Shown here: in pieces, positions 1-7,806 of the stretch
Layout of the letters: each line of letters opens with the position of its first letter
Numbering within the stretch: position 1 is the stretch's first letter
Source: JALZOC01 sp038320555
Lineage (GTDB): Bacteria; Acidobacteriota; Vicinamibacteria; Vicinamibacterales; 2-12-FULL-66-21
Assembly: GCA_038320555.1 (NCBI GenBank)
Contig: JBBQEJ010000024.1
Coordinates: forward strand, 1-45,886
Length of the DNA: 45,886 nucleotides
Direction: 5' to 3'
Translations under genes and position numbers: made by a program
The notes under the pieces: generated by a model
The model's database searches: none
What the model was told of the DNA's origin: nothing
What the model saw: only the letters and a program-made list of their open reading frames with translations

Positions 1-431
1 GCACGATGGAGGAGATGATGGAGACCGCAATCGCCCCGCGGCGGGTGAACCTCTGGCTCGTACGCATGTTCGGTATCGCGGCCCTCATGCTGGCGGCTGC
101 CGGCATCTATGCCGTGACGGCCTTCACGGTCTCGACGCGGACCCGGGAGATCGGCATCCGCGCGGCGCTCGGAGCGCGGCCTGCGCAGAATCTTCGCGTC
201 GTGATCGGTGATATTCTCCGGCCTCTGGCCGCGGGCCTGGGCGCGGGCGTCCTGGCCGCGATCGCGGGCGCGCCCGCCTTGCGTTCGATGCTATTCGCCG
301 TCGATCCCATCGCGCCACTGACAATGGCCGGGGTGAGCGCGCTCCTCCTCTTCGTCGGCCTCGCGGCGGCGCTCACGGCGGCGTGGCGCCTGCGATCCAT
401 CGATCCAGTCATCGCGCTCCGCGCAGAGTGA
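1..431 (+). CDS. ADOP-type MacB/FtsX permease, C-terminal end (5'-partial)
   Basis: This is the last ~140 residues of an ABC-type permease without its own ATPase. The gene begins outside the window, so the ATG at 6 is probably internal. It shows three hydrophobic segments and the family signature RTREIGIRAALGARP just after the first, ending in the typical ...IDPVIALRAE tail of FtsX-like permeases. In this family the second FtsX repeat sits here. The substrate is unknown; related MacB proteins act in efflux or mechanotransmission across the inner membrane. The stop codon abuts the ATG of the next gene at 432, so the two may be co-transcribed. It could equally be the end of a shorter MacB permease, because only the C-terminus is visible. 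Confidence 0.85.
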   Translation, partial: TMEEMMETAIAPRRVNLWLVRMFGIAALMLAAAGIYAVTAFTVSTRTREIGIRAALGARPAQNLRVVIGDILRPLAAGLGAGVLAAIAGAPALRSMLFAVDPIAPLTMAGVSALLLFVGLAAALTAAWRLRSIDPVIALRAE

Positions 432-962
432 ATGAACATGACGGCTCAAGAGAACGATGTCCGGCCGGTGTTATCGAGAACACCTCTCATCCTCCGCGCG
501 CTTATCGAGGGGTCGCCGACTTCGGCGATCGGCTTTCATGAAAAGGAGGGCGCCTGGAGTCCCGTCCAGGTGTTGTGTCACCTCGCTGACGGCGAAGTCA
601 CGGACTGGATGCCTCGAGTCGAGCTCATTCTGTCGCCGGGCGATTCCAACCGATTCACCCCATTCGACCGCGAGGGTGGCTTTGAACGATACGCCGGCTG
701 TACAGCCCCCCGGCTGCTCGACGAATTCGACAAGCTGCGGGCGTCAAACCTTGCGCGGCTCGATGCGTTCAATATCACTGAGGCCGACCTTCGACGGACG
801 GCGGTGCATCCGGATCTCGGCACCGTCACGCTCGGCCAACTCCTCGCATGCTGGGCGACGCACGATCTGGCGCACATCGAACAAATCACGCGTGGCCTGG
901 TCCGTTACCTGGGACCGGCCATCGGCCCGTGGCGAAAGTACTTCAGCCTGCTGTCGGGCTGA
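432..962 (+). CDS. DinB-like domain protein (DinB_2 type)
   Basis: A 176-residue cytoplasmic protein of the DinB/YfiT four-helix-bundle superfamily. The pattern fits a metal site made by His50 (in VLCHLADGE) and the pair His144/His148 (in ATHDLAHIE), the usual three-histidine arrangement. Members include putative metal-dependent hydrolases and thiol transferases; no substrate can be assigned here. The start directly follows the stop of the upstream permease. An ATG two codons further in (438) is an alternative, and no strong ribosome binding site is visible for either. The 3' end runs into a heptamer array and overlaps the nominal C-terminal tail of the convergent gene on the other strand by about 58 bases. 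Confidence 0.85.
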   Translation: MNMTAQENDVRPVLSRTPLILRALIEGSPTSAIGFHEKEGAWSPVQVLCHLADGEVTDWMPRVELILSPGDSNRFTPFDREGGFERYAGCTAPRLLDEFDKLRASNLARLDAFNITEADLRRTAVHPDLGTVTLGQLLACWATHDLAHIEQITRGLVRYLGPAIGPWRKYFSLLSG

Positions 963-3900
963 CTTGCGGTTCGCGGTTCGTGATTTGCGGTTCGCGGTTC
1001 GCGATTGGAGCTTCGCGATTTGCGATTTGCGGTTCGCCAGCCGCTAGCCCCCGCCCGTCCACCGCGCCCCGCGGGCATGACGACATTCAGGATGCCGTTC
1101 ATCGTGCGCCAGTGCGACGGAAAGGTGCAGACGAAAGGATACTGACCGCCGGTGGTCGGCGCTCTGAACTGGAACGTGACCGTCTGCCCCGGTTCGAGGA
1201 GCTTCGTCGAGTACAGCACCTGCGGCATATCCGGCACGTACCCCTGCGCAAGACCAGTCCGCGATGTTGCGAGCCGATCGCCGGCCTCGCCGATTGCCGC
1301 GAGCGATCCAGGCGCGCCCAGCACGAAGTTGTGCTGCATCACGTCGGGATTCGCGTAAACGATCTCGATGAGCTGACCGGGCGCCGCGTTGAATTCCGTC
1401 TTGTCGAACTTCATCTGATTGGGGACGACGTTGAGCCGCAGCACGAGATCAGGAGCCTGTGCGGCGATCGCCGGCAGGGAGGCGCCTGCGCCGGCCGGGC
1501 CGCCCTCCGCCGTGAACGCCACGTGCGCGGCGAGCTGTCCGGGCTTGGTATAGAGCGCGCCGGCATTCAGCTGTCGCTCGACGCGATACTTCCACGTACC
1601 GGCAAGCGGAGTGCGGCTGTCACCCGCCTGCAGATACATCACATCCGGCGTTCCGATGAAACCACCTTCGTTGCGTTGATTCTGAATGCGGACGGTGACG
1701 GTATTCGGCCCCGCATGGATCAGGCCGGCGGGTAACGCGTAGGTGGCCGACGCATTGCCACGGCCTCCGCCGGCGGGAGCGGCGCCACGTGCACCTGACG
1801 GCGGAGTCGTGGGTGCTGGGACGGGCGCGACCAACGGAGTGGCCGTCAGCGACTGGCCGTTCACCCACACGTCACCGGTATTGCGAACCGGGCCCAGCGA
1901 GAGCGTCGCCGGCACGTCGCCGCCACTCGAATCGACCGTCCGCGTGAACCACACGACGCCATCGAAGTCCGGCAGACCGCGAGATTCCCAGTTGCCGGGA
2001 ACCTGCATGTCGGCCCATTCGCCGGCCAGCTCCTGGCTCCCGGGCGTCCGCCAGTCGGGCTTGACGGACCCGATACGCACCGAAATTGGCAACGCACTGA
2101 ACGGCAGTGCCGCGGGATCGGCGTGATACGCGGTCGTGAAACTCTTCTGATGACGGCTGCCTGCGATGTAGAACGCGCGGCTCAGCCACTTGTCGCCATA
2201 GTTGTCCGTCTTCAGGCTCTCCGTATAAAGCGCCTGACCGATCTCGGGCGACGTCGGCATGTCAGCGATCGCGAGCGTCGCCGCCAGGCGGGTGTGCAGA
2301 TCGGGGTCGTGCAGCAAACCCGCCGACAGGATCGCCCGGCTTGACTCGGCGCTGTGCGGCAATACCATCGCGGCCGCCTTGCGCACGCCTGCCGCCGGGT
2401 GCTTCAACGCATCCACGGCCGCTCGATACGCATCGCTCGTGGTGGTGTTGAGCTCGCCGAGTCCCTGCAGCGTCCACAGCGCATGGAACGCGCCGCCGTT
2501 GGTTCCGATCTCGTCAACCGAAGGATTGCGGACGAGCGCAACGAGCTGCGGGACGACGTCTTTCTGTCCGCGCTCGACAAGGAGGCGCTGGGCGTGCAGC
2601 CGCCAGAACATGTTGTCGGCGGCGAGCGCGCTGACAAGGCCCGCGGGATCGTTCTTCGAGAGCGATCGCTTTTTGGCGGCGGGCGCGCCTCGATAGACGA
2701 TCCGGTAGATCCGTCCACGCAGGTGATCGCGCATCGACGTCTCGTACGCGGCGCCTTTGCCGACGCTGAATCCGCTCGGCGTCGGATTGTGCTGCGCGAT
2801 GAAGTTGTACCAATCGGCGAACCAGACCGCACCGTCAGGCCCGACCATCGCGGCAACCGGAGCAAACCACTCTTCGGCGCTCGAGATCAGGTTCCACCCA
2901 TCGCGCGCCACGAAGCCCGCGCCCTGTTTCTCGAGGATGGCCTGGCCGATGAGGTGCGCCGTGGGCTCGCTGACCAGTGCCACGCGATTCCAGTACTCCT
3001 TCGGATACGCGCGGGCCGTATACAGATAGTGTCCGGCGGCCGCGGTGTAGCCGCCCCACACATCCACCTGGCGAATGTACGGCGTGGTCGGATGCACGGA
3101 GTAGAACGCGGACGAGCTCTGGTAGCCGGGGCCCGACGGCGCACCGCGCCCGGTCGCGCTCGGGATTCCCTGGACATCCGCAAAGTAGCGGTTGGGAATC
3201 GCCATGTACCAGCTTTGGTCGTTGTTCGCCGTCGATCCGAACACGTCAAACGTTTCAGAGAAGCCAAGTCCCCACGTATTGTTCGTCGACGTCGTCAGGT
3301 ACTCGAACTCGCTGCCGTCCGGCTTGAAGCGATATGGGCCCTGCGTGAACTGCAGCGGCTTGCCGTTCATTTGTCCATCGAAACCCGAGTACCCCACGAC
3401 ACCCCAGATGTGATTGTCGGGTGCGTACTGCAGATTTGATGGTCCGGCGTGGGTATCGCGAATGCCCCACCCCGTATTGAGCACCTGACGCACATCTGCC
3501 TTGTCGTCCCCGTTCGTGTCTTTCAGGAACAGGAAATGCGGCGCGGCCGCGACGATGACGCCGCCGTTCGCAAAGGTCAGGCTCGTGGGCAGGTTGAGAT
3601 GTTCGGCGAACACCGTGATCTTATCGGCACGCCCGTCGCCGTTCGTGTCCTCCAGAATCTTGATCCGGTCGTCGCCGGGATTTCCGTTCAGCACTTCGTT
3701 GGGATAGTCCATGGCTTCAACAACCCAGAGCCGTCCACGTTCGTCGAACGTGAACGCGATCGGCTTGATGATGTCGGGCTCACTGGCAAAAAGCTCCAGC
3801 CGGAATTCGGCGGGCGTCTGCATGAACTTCTCGGCCTGGTCGGGCGGGAACGGGAGTTGAAACTTCGGCGGATCGGGACGGTTCTCGTAGTTCGGCACGT

Positions 3901-4708
3901 TGAAACCGTCGACGTACGTGACGCCTGGCATCTCGAGCTGCTGCCAGGTGCGGCGCCGTGCCTCGTCGACCGACCACACGATTCCGCGCTCGACCAGGCT
4001 CTGAAAACCCGCATTGCGCCAGGTCCGTTCGTCGTGGCCGTACCCCGTATAGAACACGCGTCCCTTCCCCTGCGTCTTCAGCCAGGTCCACGGCTGGCGT
4101 CCCTGTGGGTCCACGCGCTCCATGATCACCGTGCGTCCCGCTGGCGCAGAGGCGGCACTCGCCACCGGCTCTTCCCACGCGGTGAATGGCTGGAGTCCCT
4201 GCACGACAGGATTGGCGGGCTGGACGATCTCCGCCGTGAACTCAGCGCCTCCCTGCGGCTGCAATTTCGCGTCGACGAGCGCGAGATCCCCGACCGCGTG
4301 GAGCGCAACGAGGCCGTGCCCTTCCTCGACGAAGCGGCTGAGGGCTTTGTCCTGTGCGGGGTTGAGGGCGACGCGATCGCCGTAGATCATCACGGCGTCG
4401 TAGTACGCGAGCTTCACCGCGTCGAGCGCCTCTGCCGCCGTCCGTCCGTACGTAATCTGAATGCCCCGGCGCGCCAGAGGGGCCGCAAGCAGCGGGAACA
4501 TCTTTGTCGGGTTGTGCGGCGCGTCTTCGTCGGTGCCGATGAAGAGCACCTTGATCGGCGTGCCCTGAACCGCCGCGGCGGGACGCGCGGCCGTTGGCGC
4601 CGCCGGCTGCCGCGACTGGGCCAGAAGCGACAAACAGCCCGGCGCGAGCACGGCTGCGCCCGCCACACTCAACCACGCAAGTCTCAACCGGGAACCGTGA
4701 AGCCTCAT
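905..4708 (-). CDS. Secreted ThuA / PVC-type dehydrogenase / HEAT / cupredoxin multidomain protein
   Basis: A 1267-residue exported protein. I chose ATG 4708 because AAAGGTG lies 9-10 bases upstream; a GTG at 4714 is possible. After a Sec signal (about 1-32) come a ThuA-like glutamine-amidotransferase fold (about 53-250), a PVC-type membrane-bound dehydrogenase beta-propeller (about 285-690, with DTNGDGRAD and DTNGDDKAD calcium-type loops), HEAT-like helices (about 690-880), a GH2-type jelly-roll sugar-binding domain (about 900-1060) and a plastocyanin/azurin domain (about 1105-1213). The last domain keeps the type-1 copper ligands: His in MQHNF, Cys in FVCTF, His in PSHW and Met in TMNG. No CxxCH haem motif was seen. 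The role is likely periplasmic oxidation of a carbohydrate with electrons passed to the copper domain; that is inference. The last ~45 residues are translated from the heptamer array and the antisense of the neighbouring gene, so they may not be functional. Confidence 0.88.
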   Translation of the reverse strand: MRLHGSRLRLAWLSVAGAAVLAPGCLSLLAQSRQPAAPTAARPAAAVQGTPIKVLFIGTDEDAPHNPTKMFPLLAAPLARRGIQITYGRTAAEALDAVKLAYYDAVMIYGDRVALNPAQDKALSRFVEEGHGLVALHAVGDLALVDAKLQPQGGAEFTAEIVQPANPVVQGLQPFTAWEEPVASAASAPAGRTVIMERVDPQGRQPWTWLKTQGKGRVFYTGYGHDERTWRNAGFQSLVERGIVWSVDEARRRTWQQLEMPGVTYVDGFNVPNYENRPDPPKFQLPFPPDQAEKFMQTPAEFRLELFASEPDIIKPIAFTFDERGRLWVVEAMDYPNEVLNGNPGDDRIKILEDTNGDGRADKITVFAEHLNLPTSLTFANGGVIVAAAPHFLFLKDTNGDDKADVRQVLNTGWGIRDTHAGPSNLQYAPDNHIWGVVGYSGFDGQMNGKPLQFTQGPYRFKPDGSEFEYLTTSTNNTWGLGFSETFDVFGSTANNDQSWYMAIPNRYFADVQGIPSATGRGAPSGPGYQSSSAFYSVHPTTPYIRQVDVWGGYTAAAGHYLYTARAYPKEYWNRVALVSEPTAHLIGQAILEKQGAGFVARDGWNLISSAEEWFAPVAAMVGPDGAVWFADWYNFIAQHNPTPSGFSVGKGAAYETSMRDHLRGRIYRIVYRGAPAAKKRSLSKNDPAGLVSALAADNMFWRLHAQRLLVERGQKDVVPQLVALVRNPSVDEIGTNGGAFHALWTLQGLGELNTTTSDAYRAAVDALKHPAAGVRKAAAMVLPHSAESSRAILSAGLLHDPDLHTRLAATLAIADMPTSPEIGQALYTESLKTDNYGDKWLSRAFYIAGSRHQKSFTTAYHADPAALPFSALPISVRIGSVKPDWRTPGSQELAGEWADMQVPGNWESRGLPDFDGVVWFTRTVDSSGGDVPATLSLGPVRNTGDVWVNGQSLTATPLVAPVPAPTTPPSGARGAAPAGGGRGNASATYALPAGLIHAGPNTVTVRIQNQRNEGGFIGTPDVMYLQAGDSRTPLAGTWKYRVERQLNAGALYTKPGQLAAHVAFTAEGGPAGAGASLPAIAAQAPDLVLRLNVVPNQMKFDKTEFNAAPGQLIEIVYANPDVMQHNFVLGAPGSLAAIGEAGDRLATSRTGLAQGYVPDMPQVLYSTKLLEPGQTVTFQFRAPTTGGQYPFVCTFPSHWRTMNGILNVVMPAGRGGRAGASGWRTANRKSRSSNREPRTANHEPRTASQPDSRLKYFRHGPMAGPR
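966..1035. repeat. Heptamer tandem array, 10 units (family GCGRYTY)
   Basis: Exactly ten consecutive in-register 7-bp units, most GCGGTTC or GCGATTT, with degenerate units GTGATTT and GAGCTTC. It lies between the convergent DinB-like gene and the large dehydrogenase gene. Read on the minus strand it is translated into the tail of the dehydrogenase. Related arrays lie at 6064-6133 and 10303-10337. The architecture resembles cyanobacterial STRR heptamers, but the motif is different. Confidence 0.85.
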
Positions 4709-4754
4709 CGCCACACACCTTTCGCGGAACAGATATTACCCCGCCCCAGACAAA

Positions 4755-4853
4755 CACGGAATGACGCCACGGATAAACACGGAATGACACGGATTCTCAT
4801 TTGTGTGCCGCCCCCTTCGGGCGGCTCGTGTTCTTCGGTGGCGTTCTTCCGTG
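4755..4853. repeat. Fold-back element with CACGGA units and central hairpin
   Basis: The left arm (4755-4774, CACGGAATGACGCCACGG) is an imperfect inverted copy of the right arm (4835-4853, TCGGTGGCGTTCTTCCGTG). Further CACGGA units lie at 4778-4793. In the middle is a perfect 7-bp-stem hairpin, GCCGCCC-CCTTC-GGGCGGC (4807-4825). It lies between two divergent genes. No T-run follows, so it is not a standard terminator. Confidence 0.65.
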
Positions 4854-4869
4854 ACGCGTGGCGCCTTCG

Positions 4870-4898
4870 TTGACGGTCCCGAGGCAACCGTGTTACAA
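4870..4898 (+). promoter_or_regulatory. Sigma-70-like promoter of the Gfo/Idh/MocA gene
   Basis: A -35 box TTGACG (4870-4875) is followed after exactly 17 bases by a -10 box TTACAA (4893-4898). Transcription would start near 4905, ahead of the purine-rich ribosome site GGAGAGGA (about 4914-4921) and the ATG at 4931. Confidence 0.6.
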
Positions 4899-4930
4899 AC
4901 CGCGCCGGCTGTTGGAGAGGACACGTATCC

Positions 4931-6061
4931 ATGAGCAGTGACAGGAAGATCCGCGTCGCGATAGTCGGCTTGGGCTTCGGCGCCGAATTCATCCCGATTT
5001 ATCAGCGCCATCCGAACGCCGAGATGTACGGGATTTGCCGGCGCGATCGCAAAGAGCTCGACGCCTGTGGCGATCGGTTTGGAGTCAAAGCGCGGTACAC
5101 GGACTATGACGCGCTCCTCGCAGACCCGGACGTGGACGCCGTCCACGTCAATTCGCCGATTGTCGATCACGCGCCGCAGGCGATCGCGGCACTCGAGGCT
5201 GGCAAGCACGTGGCGAGCACGGTGCCCGCCGCCACGACCAAGGACGAGTGCCGTCAGATCGTCGAGGCGCAGCGAAAAAGCGGCAAGGTCTACATGATGA
5301 TGGAGACCGTCGTGTACAGCCGCGAGTACTTGTTCGTGAAACAGTTGTACGACTCGGGCAACCTCGGGCGGATCCAGTTTCTGCGCGGAAGCCATCAGCA
5401 GGACATGGACGGGTGGCCGGAATACTGGGAAGGCTTTCCGCCGATGCACTACGCGACACACTGCGTCAGCCCCTGCCTTGCCCTTCTCGGCAAACACGCT
5501 GAGCACGTCGTCTGCCACGGCTCGGGACGCATCGACGAGCCGCTCATCGCGAAATACGGCAGCCCGTTCGCGATCGAGACCGCCACGTTCAAGCTGCGCG
5601 ACTCCGACGTCTGCGCCGAGGTCACGCGAAGCCTGTTCGCCACGGCGCGGCAGTATCGCGAAAGTTTCGACGCGTACGGATCGAAGAAGTCCTTCGAGTG
5701 GCAGCAGGTCGAGGACGAAGATCCTGTGATTCACACCAAGAGCACGGTGGACCGGCCGCTGGCGGAGCCCGATATTCCCGAGCGTGTGAAGGTTCCCGAT
5801 TACGCGCACCTGCTTCCGGAGCCGATCCGGCGGTTCACGCAGCCGGCCGCGATTCAGGACGCGGAACACCTGTCGTTTCTCCAGGGCGGCGGCCATGGCG
5901 GCTCGCATCCGCATCTTGTTCACAACTTCCTGATGGCGTGCGTTGGAGACAGGCCGGCGATGCCAGATGCCGAGACCTCGGTCAACTGGACGCTCGTCGG
6001 CATCTGTGCGCACGAGTCGGCGCTCAAGGGCGGCGAGAAGATCACGATCCCGCGGTTTTGA
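4931..6061 (+). CDS. Gfo/Idh/MocA family NAD(P)-dependent oxidoreductase
   Basis: A 376-residue cytoplasmic dehydrogenase. The N-terminal Rossmann fold begins VAIVGLGFGAEF (glycine-rich NAD(P) loop), and the C-terminal alpha/beta domain follows from about residue 130 and includes MHYATHC. Family members oxidise or reduce sugars, inositols or their derivatives; the substrate here is unknown. An oddity is that the usual EKP motif after the HV of the fifth strand is missing: the protein reads GKHVASTVPAATTKDE, so the catalytic lysine position is changed. This looks like a separate sub-family rather than an error, because the surrounding sequence is intact. The start is supported by a GGAGAGGA site and an upstream promoter. 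The 3' end runs into a heptamer array two bases after the stop codon. Confidence 0.9.
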   Translation: MSSDRKIRVAIVGLGFGAEFIPIYQRHPNAEMYGICRRDRKELDACGDRFGVKARYTDYDALLADPDVDAVHVNSPIVDHAPQAIAALEAGKHVASTVPAATTKDECRQIVEAQRKSGKVYMMMETVVYSREYLFVKQLYDSGNLGRIQFLRGSHQQDMDGWPEYWEGFPPMHYATHCVSPCLALLGKHAEHVVCHGSGRIDEPLIAKYGSPFAIETATFKLRDSDVCAEVTRSLFATARQYRESFDAYGSKKSFEWQQVEDEDPVIHTKSTVDRPLAEPDIPERVKVPDYAHLLPEPIRRFTQPAAIQDAEHLSFLQGGGHGGSHPHLVHNFLMACVGDRPAMPDAETSVNWTLVGICAHESALKGGEKITIPRF

Positions 6062-6063
6062 TT

Positions 6064-6133
6064 CAGTTTCCAGTTTCCAGTTTCCAGTTTCCAGCCGCTG
6101 GTCGCGAGCCGCGAGTCGCGAGCCGCCAGTTTC
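6064..6133. repeat. Heptamer tandem array, 10 units, two sub-motifs in one register
   Basis: Ten in-register 7-bp units: CAGTTTC four times, then CAGCCGC, TGGTCGC, GAGCCGC, GAGTCGC, GAGCCGC, then CAGTTTC. On the minus strand the GC-rich units read GCGGCTC/GCGACTC, the same family as the array at 966-1035. The array starts right after the stop codon of the oxidoreductase gene. Confidence 0.85.
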
Positions 6134-6184
6134 CACCACGAGCCCCCTGCTCGCGTACTCCACTTGCTTACCGAGGGGAGTTGA

Positions 6185-7658
6185 CGTAATCACGTCGAGC
6201 AGGAGCTCGACGATGAGCTGCAGTTCCACATCGAGCGCCTGACCGAGGAGCACGTCGCACGGGGGCTCGTCCCGGCCGAGGCGCGTCTGGCAGCGATCCG
6301 CGCGATGCACGGGGTCGAGCAACGCAAAGAGGAGTGTCGCGACGCCAGGCATGTCCGCGCCGTCGACGACCTGACGCAGGATCTGCGGTACGCCGTGCGC
6401 ATGCTTCGACGAAGTCCGACGTTCACGGCCGTCGCCGTGCTCACGCTGGCGCTCGGCATCGGCGCCAACACGGCCATCTTCTCTCTCATGGATGCGGTGA
6501 GGCTGCGCACGCTGCCGGTCACCGATCCCGATCGTCTGGTCGTCGTGCAGAGCCTGAATGGGGCCGGCCTCGGAGGCAGCAGCTTCTCGTATCCGCAGTT
6601 CACATATCTCCGCGAACACGCACGAACCGTGGCACAGATGTTGGCGTACGCGCCGGTCAGTCTCAATCTGAGCGTACAAGACCTGGGTTGGCGCGTTTTA
6701 CACGGAGCTCGTCGGCCGTGTGGCGGCGCTCCCTGGCGTTGACGCTGCGAGCATCGCGGATGCTCCACTGTTGAGCGGCTCGTATATCGACGGCCTCTCA
6801 ATTGAAGGCTCGCACGACGGTGCGGAAACCAGCTTGCGGATCGTGGGCCCGCGCTTCTTCGAAACAAATGGGAATCCCGATGCGCCTCGGACGGGATTTC
6901 TCCGTTGACGATCGCGCGGTCTCGCCAAAGGTCGCCATTGTCAACGAAACCATCGCGCGCAAATACTTCGCGGGTCAGAACCCCATCGGAAAGCACGTGG
7001 GGCTTGGAGGCATACCCGACATGGAAATCGTCGGAATTATGGGGGACACGAAATACCGAGCCCTGCGGGAGGCGATCCCGAACACCCTTTACCTTCCGAT
7101 GGACCAGGCGCAGTTTGCAGGGAGCGAGCGCACTCTGCACATACGCACGCGGCAGATCCTGGAGACATGGTTTCGACGATCCGAGTGCAAGTACGGGCGC
7201 TCGACAGCAACCTGCCGGTAAAGCTGCGGCTGTTTTTCGATCTGGTCAACGAGAATCTCTTGCAGGAGCGCTTGATAGCGACGCTGGCTGGCTTTTTCGG
7301 CGGCCTGGCATCAGTACTGACGGCTATTGGTCTGTACGGCGCCCTCGCGTATGCCGTGCAGCATCGGACGCATGAAATCGGGCTCCGCATCTCGACGGGA
7401 GCGGGTCCGGGCGCTCTCATCCGGATGATTCTGCGCGAATGTCTTGTCATCGTCATCGCCGGAATCGCGATCGGTTTTCCGGCAAGTTTCTGGCTGTCGA
7501 CCCTCGTGCGGAGTCAACTCTTTGGATTGATCCCACACGATACCGCGACGCTCACCGCCGCAATTGTCCTGATCGTGGTGGTCGCTGCCTTCGCGGGCTA
7601 TCTGCCCGCGCGCCGTGCGTCTCGCGTCGATCCGATAGTGGCCTTGCGCAGCGAATGA
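6185..7658 (+). pseudogene. Degenerate ADOP-type permease (deletion plus frameshifts)
   Basis: Remains of an ADOP permease. The permease prefix domain starts at about 6191 (HVEQELDDELQFHIERL) but has no start codon; an in-frame stop sits at 6182-6184. The first transmembrane helix (LALGIGANTAIFSL) and part of the first periplasmic domain follow. Near 6680 the text jumps to the second half of the protein (frame changes, reading TWVGAFYTELVGRV), which implies loss of several hundred codons. A further +1 shift occurs near 6870 (one extra A in GAAACAAATGGG) and another near 7150. The C-terminal FtsX repeat (7167-7658) is intact, with HRTHEIGLRISTGAG and a VDPIVALRSE end. No PadR gene precedes it. 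It is most likely non-functional, a relic of a tandem ADOP array. Confidence 0.88.
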
Positions 7659-7806
7659 GGAGAACATGGCCTCGATGCACGAGGCAGGCGTATCAGTGGG
7701 AGGCGCGCAGGTCCCCACCCACAAGAAAACGCGCCAAAGAATAAACTATCTCCAACGAAACTACGTCTGACGAGAGAAGCCCCACTCTGTCCGGAGGACA
7801 CCCCAA

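Noticed and set aside
2354..3439. Long open frames on the plus strand inside the dehydrogenase gene (e.g. 2354-3439, 3449-4873)
   Set aside because: They are antisense shadows of a well-conserved multidomain gene in high-GC DNA, with arginine-rich low-information translations.
4807..4825. GC-rich hairpin as a rho-independent terminator
   Set aside because: There is no T-run on either side and both flanking genes start here, so no transcript needs to end at this point.
4736..6679. 647-residue open frame on the minus strand
   Set aside because: It is antisense to the Gfo/Idh/MocA gene, has biased composition and no family motif.
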